In this document: positions 31,981-43,200 of the stretch, in pieces | Numbering within the stretch: the first letter of the stretch is position 1 | How the letters are laid out: the number at the start of each line of letters is the position of its first letter | DNA from: Hymenopus coronatus | Lineage: Eukaryota > Arthropoda > Insecta > Mantodea > Hymenopodidae | Reading direction: 5' to 3' | NCBI GenBank assembly: GCA_030762935.1 | Contig: CM060896.1 | Coordinates: forward strand, 8,818,501 to 8,882,500 | Length of the DNA stretch: 64,000 nt | Position numbers and translations under genes: made by a program | The notes under the pieces: model-generated | Told to the model about the DNA's origin: nothing | Seen by the model: only the letters and a program-made list of their open reading frames with translations | Databases searched by the model: none

Positions 31981-33955
31981 TGGTATTGGTTTTTAATGAT
32001 ATGGATTTTCTCCCAGAAATCGAGCTCTGCCGCATATCTGGCAGGTTTTATAAGGTATATATTAGGTACTATTTCATGGTTAGTAGACCAAAAATGGTGT
32101 GCAACAGCTGATTTGTCAGTTTGTTTGTATTTTACTGCTCATGTGCTCTCAAGGTGTGTTTTTGCTTTACCAATTTAAAATTTGTTGCAATCTGTGCAAT
32201 TTATTCTGTAGATTCCTGATTTTTTATGTTCTGAGATTTGATCTTTTTGGTTTTTGCAGAGCATTTTTGGAGGAACTTATTTGGGGGGGGGGGGGCAAGT
32301 GTGATTTTATATTATTTGAAACTTGTGCAGTTTTGGTTGTCAAGTAAACTTTTTGAAGCAAGGTTTATCTATTGCTGGGCTCAATTTTGTGGTTTCTGTG
32401 ATTAATTAGAATTTTTTTTTTTTTGTCAATTAATTTTTGGTTGAAGCCATTGTTTGTTGTGGTAGATATTATATGTTTGTATTGTTGATGTTTTAATGGT
32501 GTGAAGACAAGTCTATGGGTGGGGCATGTTTGTGAGCTATAGGATTGTGGCCATAATTCTTTATACAGTTGTCAGAGTGTGTGGGTTTGTGATAGATTCC
32601 AAAGGACAATTTGTTGCTTTCTTTGATCATTTTCATGTCTAGAAATGGAAGGTAGTTATCTTTTTCAATTTCTAATGTTAATTGTATTTTTGCTGTTGTA
32701 TGCTAAGTAATTTGAGAGTTTTGTGTGGAACGTTTGGGGACAATGGCAAAGATGCCAAGTCTTGAAGATGTGTGGGAATGCTGAGGTTATGTTTGTTTCC
32801 AGGCAGCTAATGTAGTTCTGCCAGAAGTGGTGAAATTGGGTTACCCATTGTAAGGCCTGTAGTTTGTTTGCATGTTCTGTTGCTGAAGGTGAAGTAATTC
32901 TGATCTAGGCAAAGTTTAGTCATCTGATTCTTCTGTTTCTATTTTATTGTGGGTTAGCCAGTTTGTGAGGAATGGGTATGTTTGGGTACATGATGTCGAA
33001 GGATGCTAAGGTGTCTTCAGGTTTTATTTCAAGGGTGGAGATTTTGTTAATTAGATCTTGCGAGCTTTTTTATACTAAAGCTGGTATATTTTGGTAATGA
33101 TGTGAACTTCTGCACTAACCATTTTGAAAAAAAAATGGAAACAGCGTGTTATTTATGGACGCTCTTTAACTGCTGTGGTTCTCAGCATCCTATTCTATAC
33201 TGGGGGTGAAAGACCGCTTAATTTTGCTCAGAAACCTCTCTATCAGGCTTGAGGTTCTTTTACATGCCGTAAATCTACGACACGGTACCAATGGCTTTAC
33301 TTCCCTTCTGAAGGAAGCCATGCTAAGGATTTTTACACCTGAAAAAATCCATCGTCCTCCGCTGGGTTTGAACCCGCGACCTTGGGTATATGAAGTCAGC
33401 ATGGTAACCATTACCCCACGGAGGGCGACTAACCATTTTGAGAGACAGTATGTAGGAGAATCTATATTGTTGTTTATTGGTTGCATGGTGTTGCCATTTT
33501 TTTTTTTTTTTTTTTTTATATTTTGGAAGGGCATAAAGTCTGGGTAAAATTGGGCGGTTTGGTTTCAGTATGGTTTTTGTGCTGTTTTGGTTGCTTTTAT
33601 GGTAAGGTTTAAGTCTTTCATGCATTGCTACAATGGATCTGTTTCGATTTCTGTGAAAATATTATCTTGTAGCATATTTTCTTCCCTGGCGATATAGTCT
33701 GATTTATCTAATATTACTATTGTGTTGCTTTTATCTCTTTGGTATGTATTACTGGTTTGGATTTTAGGTTCTGGAGGATTTTTTTATTTGGAAAGTTATT
33801 TCTGGTGAGATTGTGATCTTTTAGTACTATTTTACATTCATTTTTAATTACTGTTTTATCATCTTCTTTTAAGTCCGCACATGCTATTTCTATGTCTGCT
33901 ATTAGTTCTTCTGCGTGGTTGGAGTAGGTGATACACGTAAATGGCGCTTTAAAAC
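31981..33955 (-). pseudogene. PLE-D: Penelope-like polymerase, minus strand, SINE-interrupted
   Basis: Read right to left: an N-terminal part with HAEELIADIEIACADLKEDD and VILDKSDYIAREENML (33940-33640), then a SINE (33128-33427), then RT with ASFDIMYPNIPIPHKLAN, CLDQNYFTFSNRTCKQTTG and TMGNPISPLLAEL (about 32930-32814). Then come YLPFLDMKMIKESNKLSFGI (about 32650), the GIY motif in SGIYRINCTDCNKF (about 32220-32180), a damaged YIG (F-stop-IG), and KSAVAHHFWSTNHEI to about 31985. Many stops and frameshifts show it is old. It is the most complete PLE in the window, with a run of about 13 G (32282-32294) between the RT and nuclease parts. Confidence 0.8.
33128..33427 (-). mobile_element. tRNA-derived SINE, copy 2 (perfect 14-bp target duplication)
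   Basis: Same family as 25912-26211. On the minus strand it reads CGCCCTCCGTGGGGTAATGG (A-box region), then GGTCGCGGGTTCAAACCC (B box), then the shared body and a short tail. The 14 bp ACTAACCATTTTGA flanks it on both sides (33114-33127 and 33428-33441). It is inserted in the PLE-D pseudogene, so it is younger than that copy. Confidence 0.92.
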
Positions 33956-34765
33956 TTTTAAATTTATAAAATTCACAGTAGAAATTGAAGGTGATGGCTA
34001 TCTCCCTTTCCTGGATTTAAAACTGATAGAAAATGAAAACAAATTGAATTTTGGAATATACAGAAAAGAATCTCATACTGATAATTAAATAAAAAATAAT
34101 GGCTTTAACCCTTTTTCATATAAATTAGCTGTTTTAATAGTTTAATTTATAGGTTAATTAATTTACCCCATAATAAAGATGATTTCTATAAGGAATATAA
34201 ACATATTAGCAATACTGCTTTAATTAATGGTTTTAATACTGATTTTATAAATAAAAGAATTGAGAAGTTTAATTATCAAAAAGCTATTAAAGAGGCTCTT
34301 AAGAAAATAAAAGAGTATTACATTTTTAAAAAATTTACTTATCACCCTTGGGCAAATAAAAAATTCACAAATGTTTTCAAAGAGCATGATATAATATTGG
34401 TTCCCCAAAATAAGTATAACATAAAAATTTGTTAGGATTTTCTAAAAAAGATGAAATTTCAAAAAATAAAACTCAGGCATTAAACTGTTTCAATTGTGAT
34501 CCTGTTTACATTGATAAGACTAATCATCATTTGGAAACCAGAGCAAAAAGGAATATTAAATACAAACAAATTGATAAATCAGCTGTGGAAATTTAATCAT
34601 GAAATAAATCCAGATGTTAAAATATTAAAACAGTTAAATGGACCCATACATTTAATTGTTTGGAAGAAAATATTTATGTTAAATAATAAAAAATTATGCA
34701 ATGAATTTTCATATACCACCAATAGATTGTCTAACCAAATTTGTTTAGATTCCAGTAGTTAGCAA
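33955..34765 (+). pseudogene. PLE-E: degraded Penelope-like fragment
   Basis: Starts KFIKFTVEIEGDGYLPFLDL, then NKLNFGIYRKESHTDN, i.e. at nearly the same RT position as PLE-C. With many stops it continues NKRIEKFNYQKAIKEALKKI and FKEHDIILVPQNKYNI. The nuclease region is reduced to CFNCDPVYIDKTN (YIG changed to YID), followed by KQIDKSAVE and a decayed C terminus to about 34760. It is more decayed than PLE-C. Confidence 0.78.
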
Positions 34766-34839
34766 TGTCTTACTCACAACGCAGTTAGTAGCAGTAACCA
34801 TAACAGTGTAAATAAAACAAAAATAGAAAAGAAAATGTC

Positions 34840-34877
34840 CTGACAATGCAACGGATCCTTTTATTGCAAAACTAGTC
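34840..34877 (+). ncRNA. Candidate hammerhead-like fold at the PLE-E 3' end
   Basis: CTGACAA (34840-34846) resembles the hammerhead CUGANGA box. Stem II is TGCAA/TTGCA (34847-34851 and 34864-34868), followed by AAAC, TA and GTC (34869-34877), the same AAACTAGTC string that ends the PLE-C core. Stem II shares no sequence with that of PLE-C but still pairs. Stem I is weaker (GAAAAT with ATTTC). Probably a decayed ribozyme. Confidence 0.4.
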
Positions 34878-34889
34878 TTTGGTATTTCA

Positions 34890-35169
34890 AAAACATAAAT
34901 GGAGAATTGTTACAATTATTGTTATATTAATGCTTGATTCATTTTGATACCCTTAGAGAATCCATATAACTTTAAATTTCCTTTTTCAAGGTATCTGTGG
35001 AGTATTATGTTTGAGAATCTGCTTTATAACAATTTAAAATTACATAAACCTTATGCTATGTAATGCAGAAATTATAACTAATGCAGTGTATGTATGCACT
35101 ATTCTGTTACAGGGTGGGTACATGGTTCCAATAACATCATCATCAAGGACAGAGAGGTTGAGACCTGGT
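34890..35169. other. Unassigned AT-rich sequence
   Basis: Nothing was recognised. Confidence 0.35.
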
Positions 35170-35300
35170 GTTTTGTAACACGTATGTACTCAGTATTTGA
35201 AGAAAGTATTGTTTTCCACCCAAAACTTTGCTACAGAAATTTCACAATAAATGCATATTTTATGGGTCTCCTGAATCCAAAAAAGACACAATGGTAGACA
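35170..35300 (+). repeat. Family R fragment R13 (5' part)
   Basis: ACACGTATGTACTCAGTATT, then TTTTCCACCCAAAACTTTG and CTCCTGAATCCAAAAAAG match the first 130 bp of R with substitutions. A GA-rich stretch (35318-35341) follows where the GT tract would be. Confidence 0.6.
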
Positions 35301-35689
35301 AAAATCTGTCGGAAAGAGGGAGGGGCAGAGAGAGAGAGAGATGTATAATTTAAATTTTGGGTATTAACATGAATTGGTGCCCTTCTATTTGTATTTATTT
35401 CCTTTAAATACCTCTTAAGATTATCTCTGGGGACCCCGTTTAGTCTAGAAAAAGAAATTATTTTGATTGACTACAGGAATTCTTTATAAATTCGGTATTT
35501 AGATGCCAAAGGTACCTTTTGCCTCCAGAAATAGAATGAGATGTGTAAGCATCAGTATTTATCCTAATCATACCCATGTGATACGTGATTCATGGACCTC
35601 ACCCTCCTATGAAACCATGGCTTGTTGTGACTTTGAAAAAGTCCAACAAATTCCACATTGCTTCTATGAATACTGGTCTTAATACTTTC
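35301..35689. other. Unassigned flank of the 41-bp satellite
   Basis: No gene was recognised. It gives the unique left border of the satellite array, with the first recognisable monomer at about 35690. Confidence 0.45.
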
Positions 35690-37860
35690 ATGCAGACCTT
35701 TAGGCTAATCCCTGGCCTATTCACTAACACAGCATGAACTTGAGGCTATTCCCTGGCCTATTCACTAACACAGTATGCTCTTCAGGCTGCTCCCTGGCTT
35801 ATCCACTAACAGCATGATCGTCAGACTATCAAATGGCCAACTATCCACCAACACAGCTTGCTCTTGAGGCTATTCCCTGGCCTATCCACCAACACAGCAT
35901 GATCTTGAGACTAATACCTGGCCTATCCACCAACACAGCATGATCTTGAGGCTATTCCCTGGCCTATCCACCAACACAGCATGATCTTGAGGCTATTCCC
36001 TGGCCTATCCACCAACACAGCATGGATCTTGAGGCTATTCCCTGGCCTATCCACCAACACAGCATGATCTTGAGGCTATTCCCTGGCCTATCCACCAACA
36101 CAGCATGCTCTTGATGCTATTCCCTGGCCTATCCTCCAACACAGCATGATCTTGTGACTAATACCTGGCCTATCCACCAACACATCATGTTCTTGAGGCT
36201 ATTCCCTGGCCTATCCACCAACAAAGCATGATCTTAAAGGCTATTCCCTCTCCTATCCACTAACACAGCATGATCTTGAGGCTATTCCTTCTCCTATCCA
36301 CTAACACAGCATGAACTTGAGACTATTCCCTGGGCTATCAATCCACACAGCATGATCTTGAGGCTATTACCTGGCCTATCCACCAACACAGCATGCTCTT
36401 GAGGCTGCTCCCTGGCTTATCCACTAACAGCATGATCGTCAGACTATTACCTGGCCTATCCACCAACACAGCATGCTCTTGAGGCTATTCCTGGCCTATC
36501 CACCAACAAAGCATGATCTTGAGGCTATTCTCTCTCCTATCCACTAACACAGCATGATCTTGAGACTATTCCCTGGCCTATCCACCACACAGCATGATCT
36601 TGAGGCCATTCCCTCTCCTATCCACCAACACAACATGATCTTAAGACTATTCCCTCTCCTATCCACCAACATAGAATGATCTTGACGCTTTTCCCCTCCT
36701 GTCCACTAACACAGCATGATCTTGAGAATATTCCCTGGCCTATCCACCAACACAGCATGACTTTGAGACCATTGCCTGTCCTATCCACCAACACAGCATC
36801 ATCTTCAGGCTATTCCCTCGCCTATCCACTAACACAGCATGATCTTGAGACTATTCCCTGGCCTATCCACCAACACAGCATTATCTTGAGGCTATTCCCT
36901 GGCCTATCCACAAACACAGCATGAGCTTGAGGCTACTCCCTGGCTTATGCACTAACACAGCATGATCTTGAGACTATTCCCTGACCTATTCACTAACACA
37001 GCATGACCTTGAGGTATTCCCTGGCCTATCCACTAACAGAGCATGATCTTGAGGTTATTCCCTGGCCTATCCTATAACACAGCACGATCTTGAGGCTATT
37101 CCCTGGCTTATCCATTAACACAGCATGATCTAGAGAATATTCCCTGGCCTATTCACTAACATAGTAAGATCTTCAGGCTGTTCCCACGCTTCTCCAATAA
37201 TAGTATGAACTTGAGGCTATTCCCTGGCCTATACACTAACACAGTATGATATTAAGGCTATTCCCTGGCCTATCCACTAACTCAGCTGACGTTCAGGCCA
37301 TTCCCTTGCCTATCCACTAACATTGCATGATCTTGAGGTTATTCCTTGCATATCACTTACACAGCATGATCTTGAGTTTATTCCCTGGCCTATACACAAA
37401 CACAGCATGATCTTGATGCTATTCCCAGGCTTAGCCACTAACAGCATGATCTAGAGGCTATTCCCTGGCCTATCCACTAACACAGCATGATCTTGAGCAT
37501 ATTCCCTGGCCTATCCACTAACACACCATGATCTTGAGGCTATTCCCTGGCCTATCCACTAACACAGCATGATCCTGAGGCTATTCAATGGCCTATTCAG
37601 TAACACAGCATGATTTTCTGGCTATTCCCTGGCCTATCCACTAACACAGCATGATCTTGAGGCTATTCCATGGCCTATTTACTAACACAGTAAGATCTTC
37701 AGGCTGTTCCCACGCTTCTCCACTAATAGTATGAACTTGAGGCTATTCCCTCGCCTATCCACTAACACAGCATGATCATGAGGCTATTCCCTTAGAATAT
37801 ACACAAACAGAGCATGAGGCTATACCCTGGCATATCCACAAACAGAGCATGATCTTGAGG

Positions 37861-40130
37861 CTATTCCTGGGCCAATCCACTAACACAGCGTGACCTTGAG
37901 GCTATTCCCTGGCCTATCCACTAACTCAGCTGACGTTCAGGCCATTCCCTGGTCTATCCACTAACATTGCATGATCTTGAGGTTATTCCTTGCATATCAC
38001 TTACACAGCTAATTTTGAGGCTATTCCCTGGCCTATCCACTAACACAGCATGATCCTGAGGCTATTCAATGGCCTATTCAGTAACACAGCATGATTTTCA
38101 GGCTATTCCCTGGCCTATCCACTAACACAGCATGATCTTGAGGCTATTCACTGGCCTATCCACTAACAGCATGATCTTGAGCCTATTCCCTGGCCTATCC
38201 ACCAACAAAGCATGATCTTGAGCCTATTCCCTCTCCTATCCACTAACACAGCATGATCTTGAGACTATTCCCTGGCCTATCCACCACACAGCATGATCTT
38301 GAGGATATTCCCTGGCCTATTTACTAACACAGTATGATCTTCAGGCTGCTCCCTGGCTTATCCACTAACAGCATGATCTTGAGACTACTACCTGGCCTAT
38401 CCCCCAACACACCATGCTCTTGAGGCTATTCCTGGCCTATCCACCAACACAGCATGATCTTGAGGCTATTCCCTCTCCTATTCACTAACACAACATGATC
38501 TTGAGACTATTCCCTGGCCTATCCACCACACAGCATGATCTTGAGGCCATCCCCCCTCCAATCCACCAACACAACATGATCTTGAGACTATTCCCTCTCC
38601 TATCCACCAACACATCATGCTCTTGAGGCTATTCCTGGCCTATCCACCAACAAAGCATGATCTTGAGGTTATTCTCTCTCCTATCCACTAACACAGCATG
38701 ATCTTGAGACTATTTCCTGGCCTATCCACCACACAGCATGATCTTGAGGCCATTCCCTCTCCTATCCACCAACACAACATGATCTTAAGAATATTCCCTC
38801 TTCTATCCACCAACATAGAATGATCTTGACGCTTTTCCCCTCCTGTCCACTAACACAGCATGATCTTGAGAATATTCCCTGGCCTATCCATCAACACAGC
38901 ATGACTTTGAGACTATTCCCTGTCCTATCCACCAACACAGCATCATCTTCAGGCTATTTCCTCGCCTATCCACTAACACAGCATGATCTTGAGGCTATTC
39001 CTGGGCCTATCCACTAACACAGCGTGACCTTGAGGCTATTCCCTGGCCTATCCACTAACTCAGCTGACGTTCAGGCCGTTCCCTGGTCTATCCACTAACA
39101 TTGCATGATCTTGAGGCTATTCCTTGCATATCACTTACACAGCATGATCTTGAGGCTATTCCCTGGCCTATCCACTAACACAGCATGATCCTGAGGCTAT
39201 TCAATGGCCTATTCAGTAACACAGCATGATTTTCAGGCTATTACCTGGCCTATCCACTAACACAGCATGATCTTGAGGCTATTCACTGGCCTATCCACTA
39301 ACAGCATGATCTTGAGGCTATTCCCTGGCCTATCCACCAACAAAGCATGATCTTGAGCCTATTCCCTCTCCTATCCACTAACACAGCGTGATCTTGAGAC
39401 TATTCCCTGGCCTATCCACCACACAGCATGATCTTGAGGATATTCCCTGGTCTATTTACTAAACCAGTATGATCTTCAGGCTGCTCCCTGGCTTATCCAC
39501 TAACAGCATGATCTTGAGACTACTACCTGGCCTATCCACCAACACACCATGCCTTTGAGGCTATTCCTGCCCTATCCACCAACTCAGCATGATCTTGAGG
39601 CTATTCCCTCTCCTATTCACTAACACAACATGATCTTGAGACTATTCCCTGGCCTATCCACCACACAGCATGATCTTGAGGCCATCCCCCCTCCAATCCA
39701 CCAACACAACATGATCTTGAGACTATTCCCTCTCCTATCCACCAACACATCATGCTCTTGAGGCTATTCCTGGCCTATCCACCAACAAAGCATGATCTTG
39801 AGGTTATTCTCTCTCCTATCCACTAACACAGCATGATCTTGAGACTATTCCCTCGACTATCCACCACACAGCATGATCTTGAGGCCATTCCCTCTCCTAT
39901 CCACCAACACCACATGATCTTAAGAATATTCCCTCTCCTATCCACCAACATAGAATGATCTTGACGCTTTTCCCCTCCTGTCCACTAACACAGCATGATC
40001 TTGAGAATATTTACTGGCCTATCCACCAACACAGCATGACTTTGAGACTATTCCCTGTCCTATCCACCAACACAGCATCATCTTCAGGCTATTTCCTCGC
40101 CTATCCACTAACACAGCATGATCTGGAGAC
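37861..40130. repeat. 1135-bp tandem duplication within the 41-bp array
   Basis: Marker variants in 37861-38995 recur in order in 38996-40130 at an offset of 1134-1135 bp. Examples are CTATTCCTGGGCC at 37861 and 38995, TGATCCTGAGGC at 38051 and 39186, and TAGAATGATCTTGACGC at 38814 and 39949. Confidence 0.85.
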
Positions 40131-40239
40131 TATTCCTTTGCCTATCCACCAACACAGCATTATCTTGAGGCTATTCCCTGGCCTATCCACTAACACAGCA
40201 TGAGCTTGAGGCTACTCCCTGGCTTATGCACTAACACAG

Positions 40240-43200
40240 CATGATCTTGAGGCTATTCCCTGGCTTATGCACTAACACAGCATGACCTTGAGCCTATTCC
40301 CTGGCCCATCCACTAACACTGCATGAGCTTGAAGTTATTCCCTGGCTTTTGCAGTAACAGACCATGATCTTGAGGCTGTTCCCTGGACTACCCACTAACA
40401 CAGAATGATCTTGAGGCTATTCCCTCGCTTATCCACTAACAGAGCATGATCTTGAGGCTATTCCCTGACACAGTATGATCTTCAGGCTGCTCCCTGGCTT
40501 ATCCACTAACAGCATGATCTTGAGACTACTACCTGGTCTATCCACCAACACACCATGCTCTTGAGGCTATTCCTGGCCTATCCACCAACACAACATGATC
40601 TTGAGGCTATTCCCTCTCCTATCCACTAACACAACATGATCTTGAGACTATTCCCTGGCCTATCCACCACACAGCATGATCTTGAGGCCATTCCCCCTCC
40701 AATCCACGAACACAACATGATCTTGAGACTATTCCCTCTCCTATCCACCAACACAGCATGCTCTTGAGGCTATTCCTGGCCTATCCACCAACAAAGCATG
40801 ATCTTGAGGCTATTCTCTCTCCTATCCACTAACACAGCATGATCTTGAGACTATTCCTTGGCCTATCCACCACACAGCATGATCTTGAAGCCATTCCCTC
40901 TCCTATCCACCAACACAACATGATCTTGAGACTATTCCCTCTCCTATCCACCAACATAGAATGATCTTGACGCTTTTCCTCTAATGTCCACTAACACAGC
41001 ATGATCTTGAGAATATTCCCTGGCCTATCCACTAACAGAGCATGATCTTGAGGTTATTCCCTGGCCTATCCTATAAAACAGCACGATCTTGAGACTATTC
41101 CCTGGCCTATTCACTAACACAGTAAGGTCTTCAGGCTGTTCCCACGCTTCTCCACTAATAGTATGAACTTGAGGCTAAACCCTTGCCTATCCACTAACAC
41201 AGCATGATCTTGAGGCTATTCCCTTAGAATATACACAAACAGAGCATGAGGCTATACCCTGGCATATCCACAAACAGAGCATGAATTTGGGGCTATTCCT
41301 GGGCCTATCCACTAACACAGCATGACCTTGAGGCTATTCCTGGCCTATCCCCTAATACAGTATAATATTAAGGCTATTCCCTGGCCTATCCACTAACTCA
41401 GCTGACGTTCAAGCCATTCCCTGGCCTATCCGCTAACATTGCATGATCTTGAGGCTATTCCTTGCATATCACTTACACAGCATGATCTTGAGCTTATTCC
41501 CTGGCCTATACACAAACACAGCATGATCTTGATGCTATTCCCAGGCTTAGCCACTAACAGCATGATCTAGAGGCTATTCCCTGGCCTATCCACTAACACA
41601 GCATGGTCTTGAGGCTATTCGCTGGCCTATCCACTAACACAGCATGATCTTGAGGCTATTCCCTGGTCTATCCACTAACACACCATGATCTTGAGGCTAT
41701 TCCCTGGCCTATCTACTAACACAGCATGATCCTTAGGCTATTCAATGGCCTATTAAGTAACACAGCATGATTTTCAGGCTATTCCCTGGCCTATCCACTA
41801 ACACAGCATGATCTTGAGGCTATTCCTGGGCCTATCCACTAACACAGCATGATCTTGAGAATATTCCCTGGCCTATCCACCAACACAGCATCATTTTCAG
41901 GCTATTCCCTCGCCTATCCACTAACACAGCATGACCTTGAGGTATTCCCTGGCCTATCCACTAACAGAGCATGATCTTGAGGTATTTCCCTGGCCTATCC
42001 TATAAAACAGCACGATTTTGAGGCTATTCCCTGGCTTAGCCACTAACACAGCATGATCTTGAGACTATTCCCTGGCCTATTCACTAACACAGTAAGGTCT
42101 TCAGGCTGTTCCCACGCTTCTCCACTAATAGTATGAACTTGAGGCTATTCCCTTGCCTATCCACTAACACAGCATGATCTTGAGGCTATTCCCTTAGAAT
42201 ATACACAAACAGAGCATGAGGATATACCCTGGCATATCCACAAACAGAGCGTGAATTTGAGGCTATTCCCTGGCCTATCCACTAACACAGTATAATATTA
42301 AGGCTATTCCCTGGCCTATCCACTAACTCAGCTGATGTTCAGGCTATTCCCTGGCCTATCCGCTAACATTGCATGATCTTGAGGTTATTCCTTGCATATC
42401 AGTTACACAGCATGATCTCGAGCTTATTCCCTGGCCTATACACAGACACAGCATGATCTTGATGCTATTCCCAGGCTTAGCCACTAACAGCATGATCTAG
42501 AGGCTATTCCCTGGCCTATCCACTAACACAGCATGGTCTTGGGGCTATTCGCTGGCCTATCCACTAACACAGCATGATCTTGAGGCTATTCCCTGGTCTA
42601 TCCACTAACACACGATGATCTTGAGGCTATTCCCTGGCCTATCTACTAACACAGCATGATCCTTAGGCTATTCAATGGCCTATTCAGTAACACAGCATGA
42701 TTTTTAGGCTATTCCCTGGCCTATCCACTAACACAGCATGATCTTGAGGCTATTCCTGGGCCTATCCACTAACACAGAAGATCTTGAGGCTATTCCCTGG
42801 CCTATCCACTAACACAGTATGATATTAAGGCTATTCTCTGGCCTATCCACTAACGCAGCTGATGTTCAGGCCATTCCTTGGCCTATCCACTAACACAGCA
42901 TGATCTTGAGGCTATTCCCTTGCCTATCCACTAACACACCATGATGTTGAGGCTATTTCCTGGCCTATCCAGTAACACAGCGTGATCCTGAGGCTATTCA
43001 ATGGCCTATTCAGTAACACAGCATGATTTTCAGGCTATTGCCTGGCCTATCCACTAACACAGCATGATCTTGAGGCTATTCCCTGGCCTATCCACAAACA
43101 CAGCATGTTCTTGAGGCTATTCCCCGGCCTATCCATAAACAGCATGATCCTGAGGTTATTCCCTGGCATATACACTAACACAGCATGAATTTGAGGCTGT

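Noticed and set aside
36676..40203. Open frames of 65-82 codons (MILTLFPSCPLTQHD...)
   Set aside because: They arise from the 41-bp satellite (123 bp per three monomers) and recur only where the same monomer variants recur.
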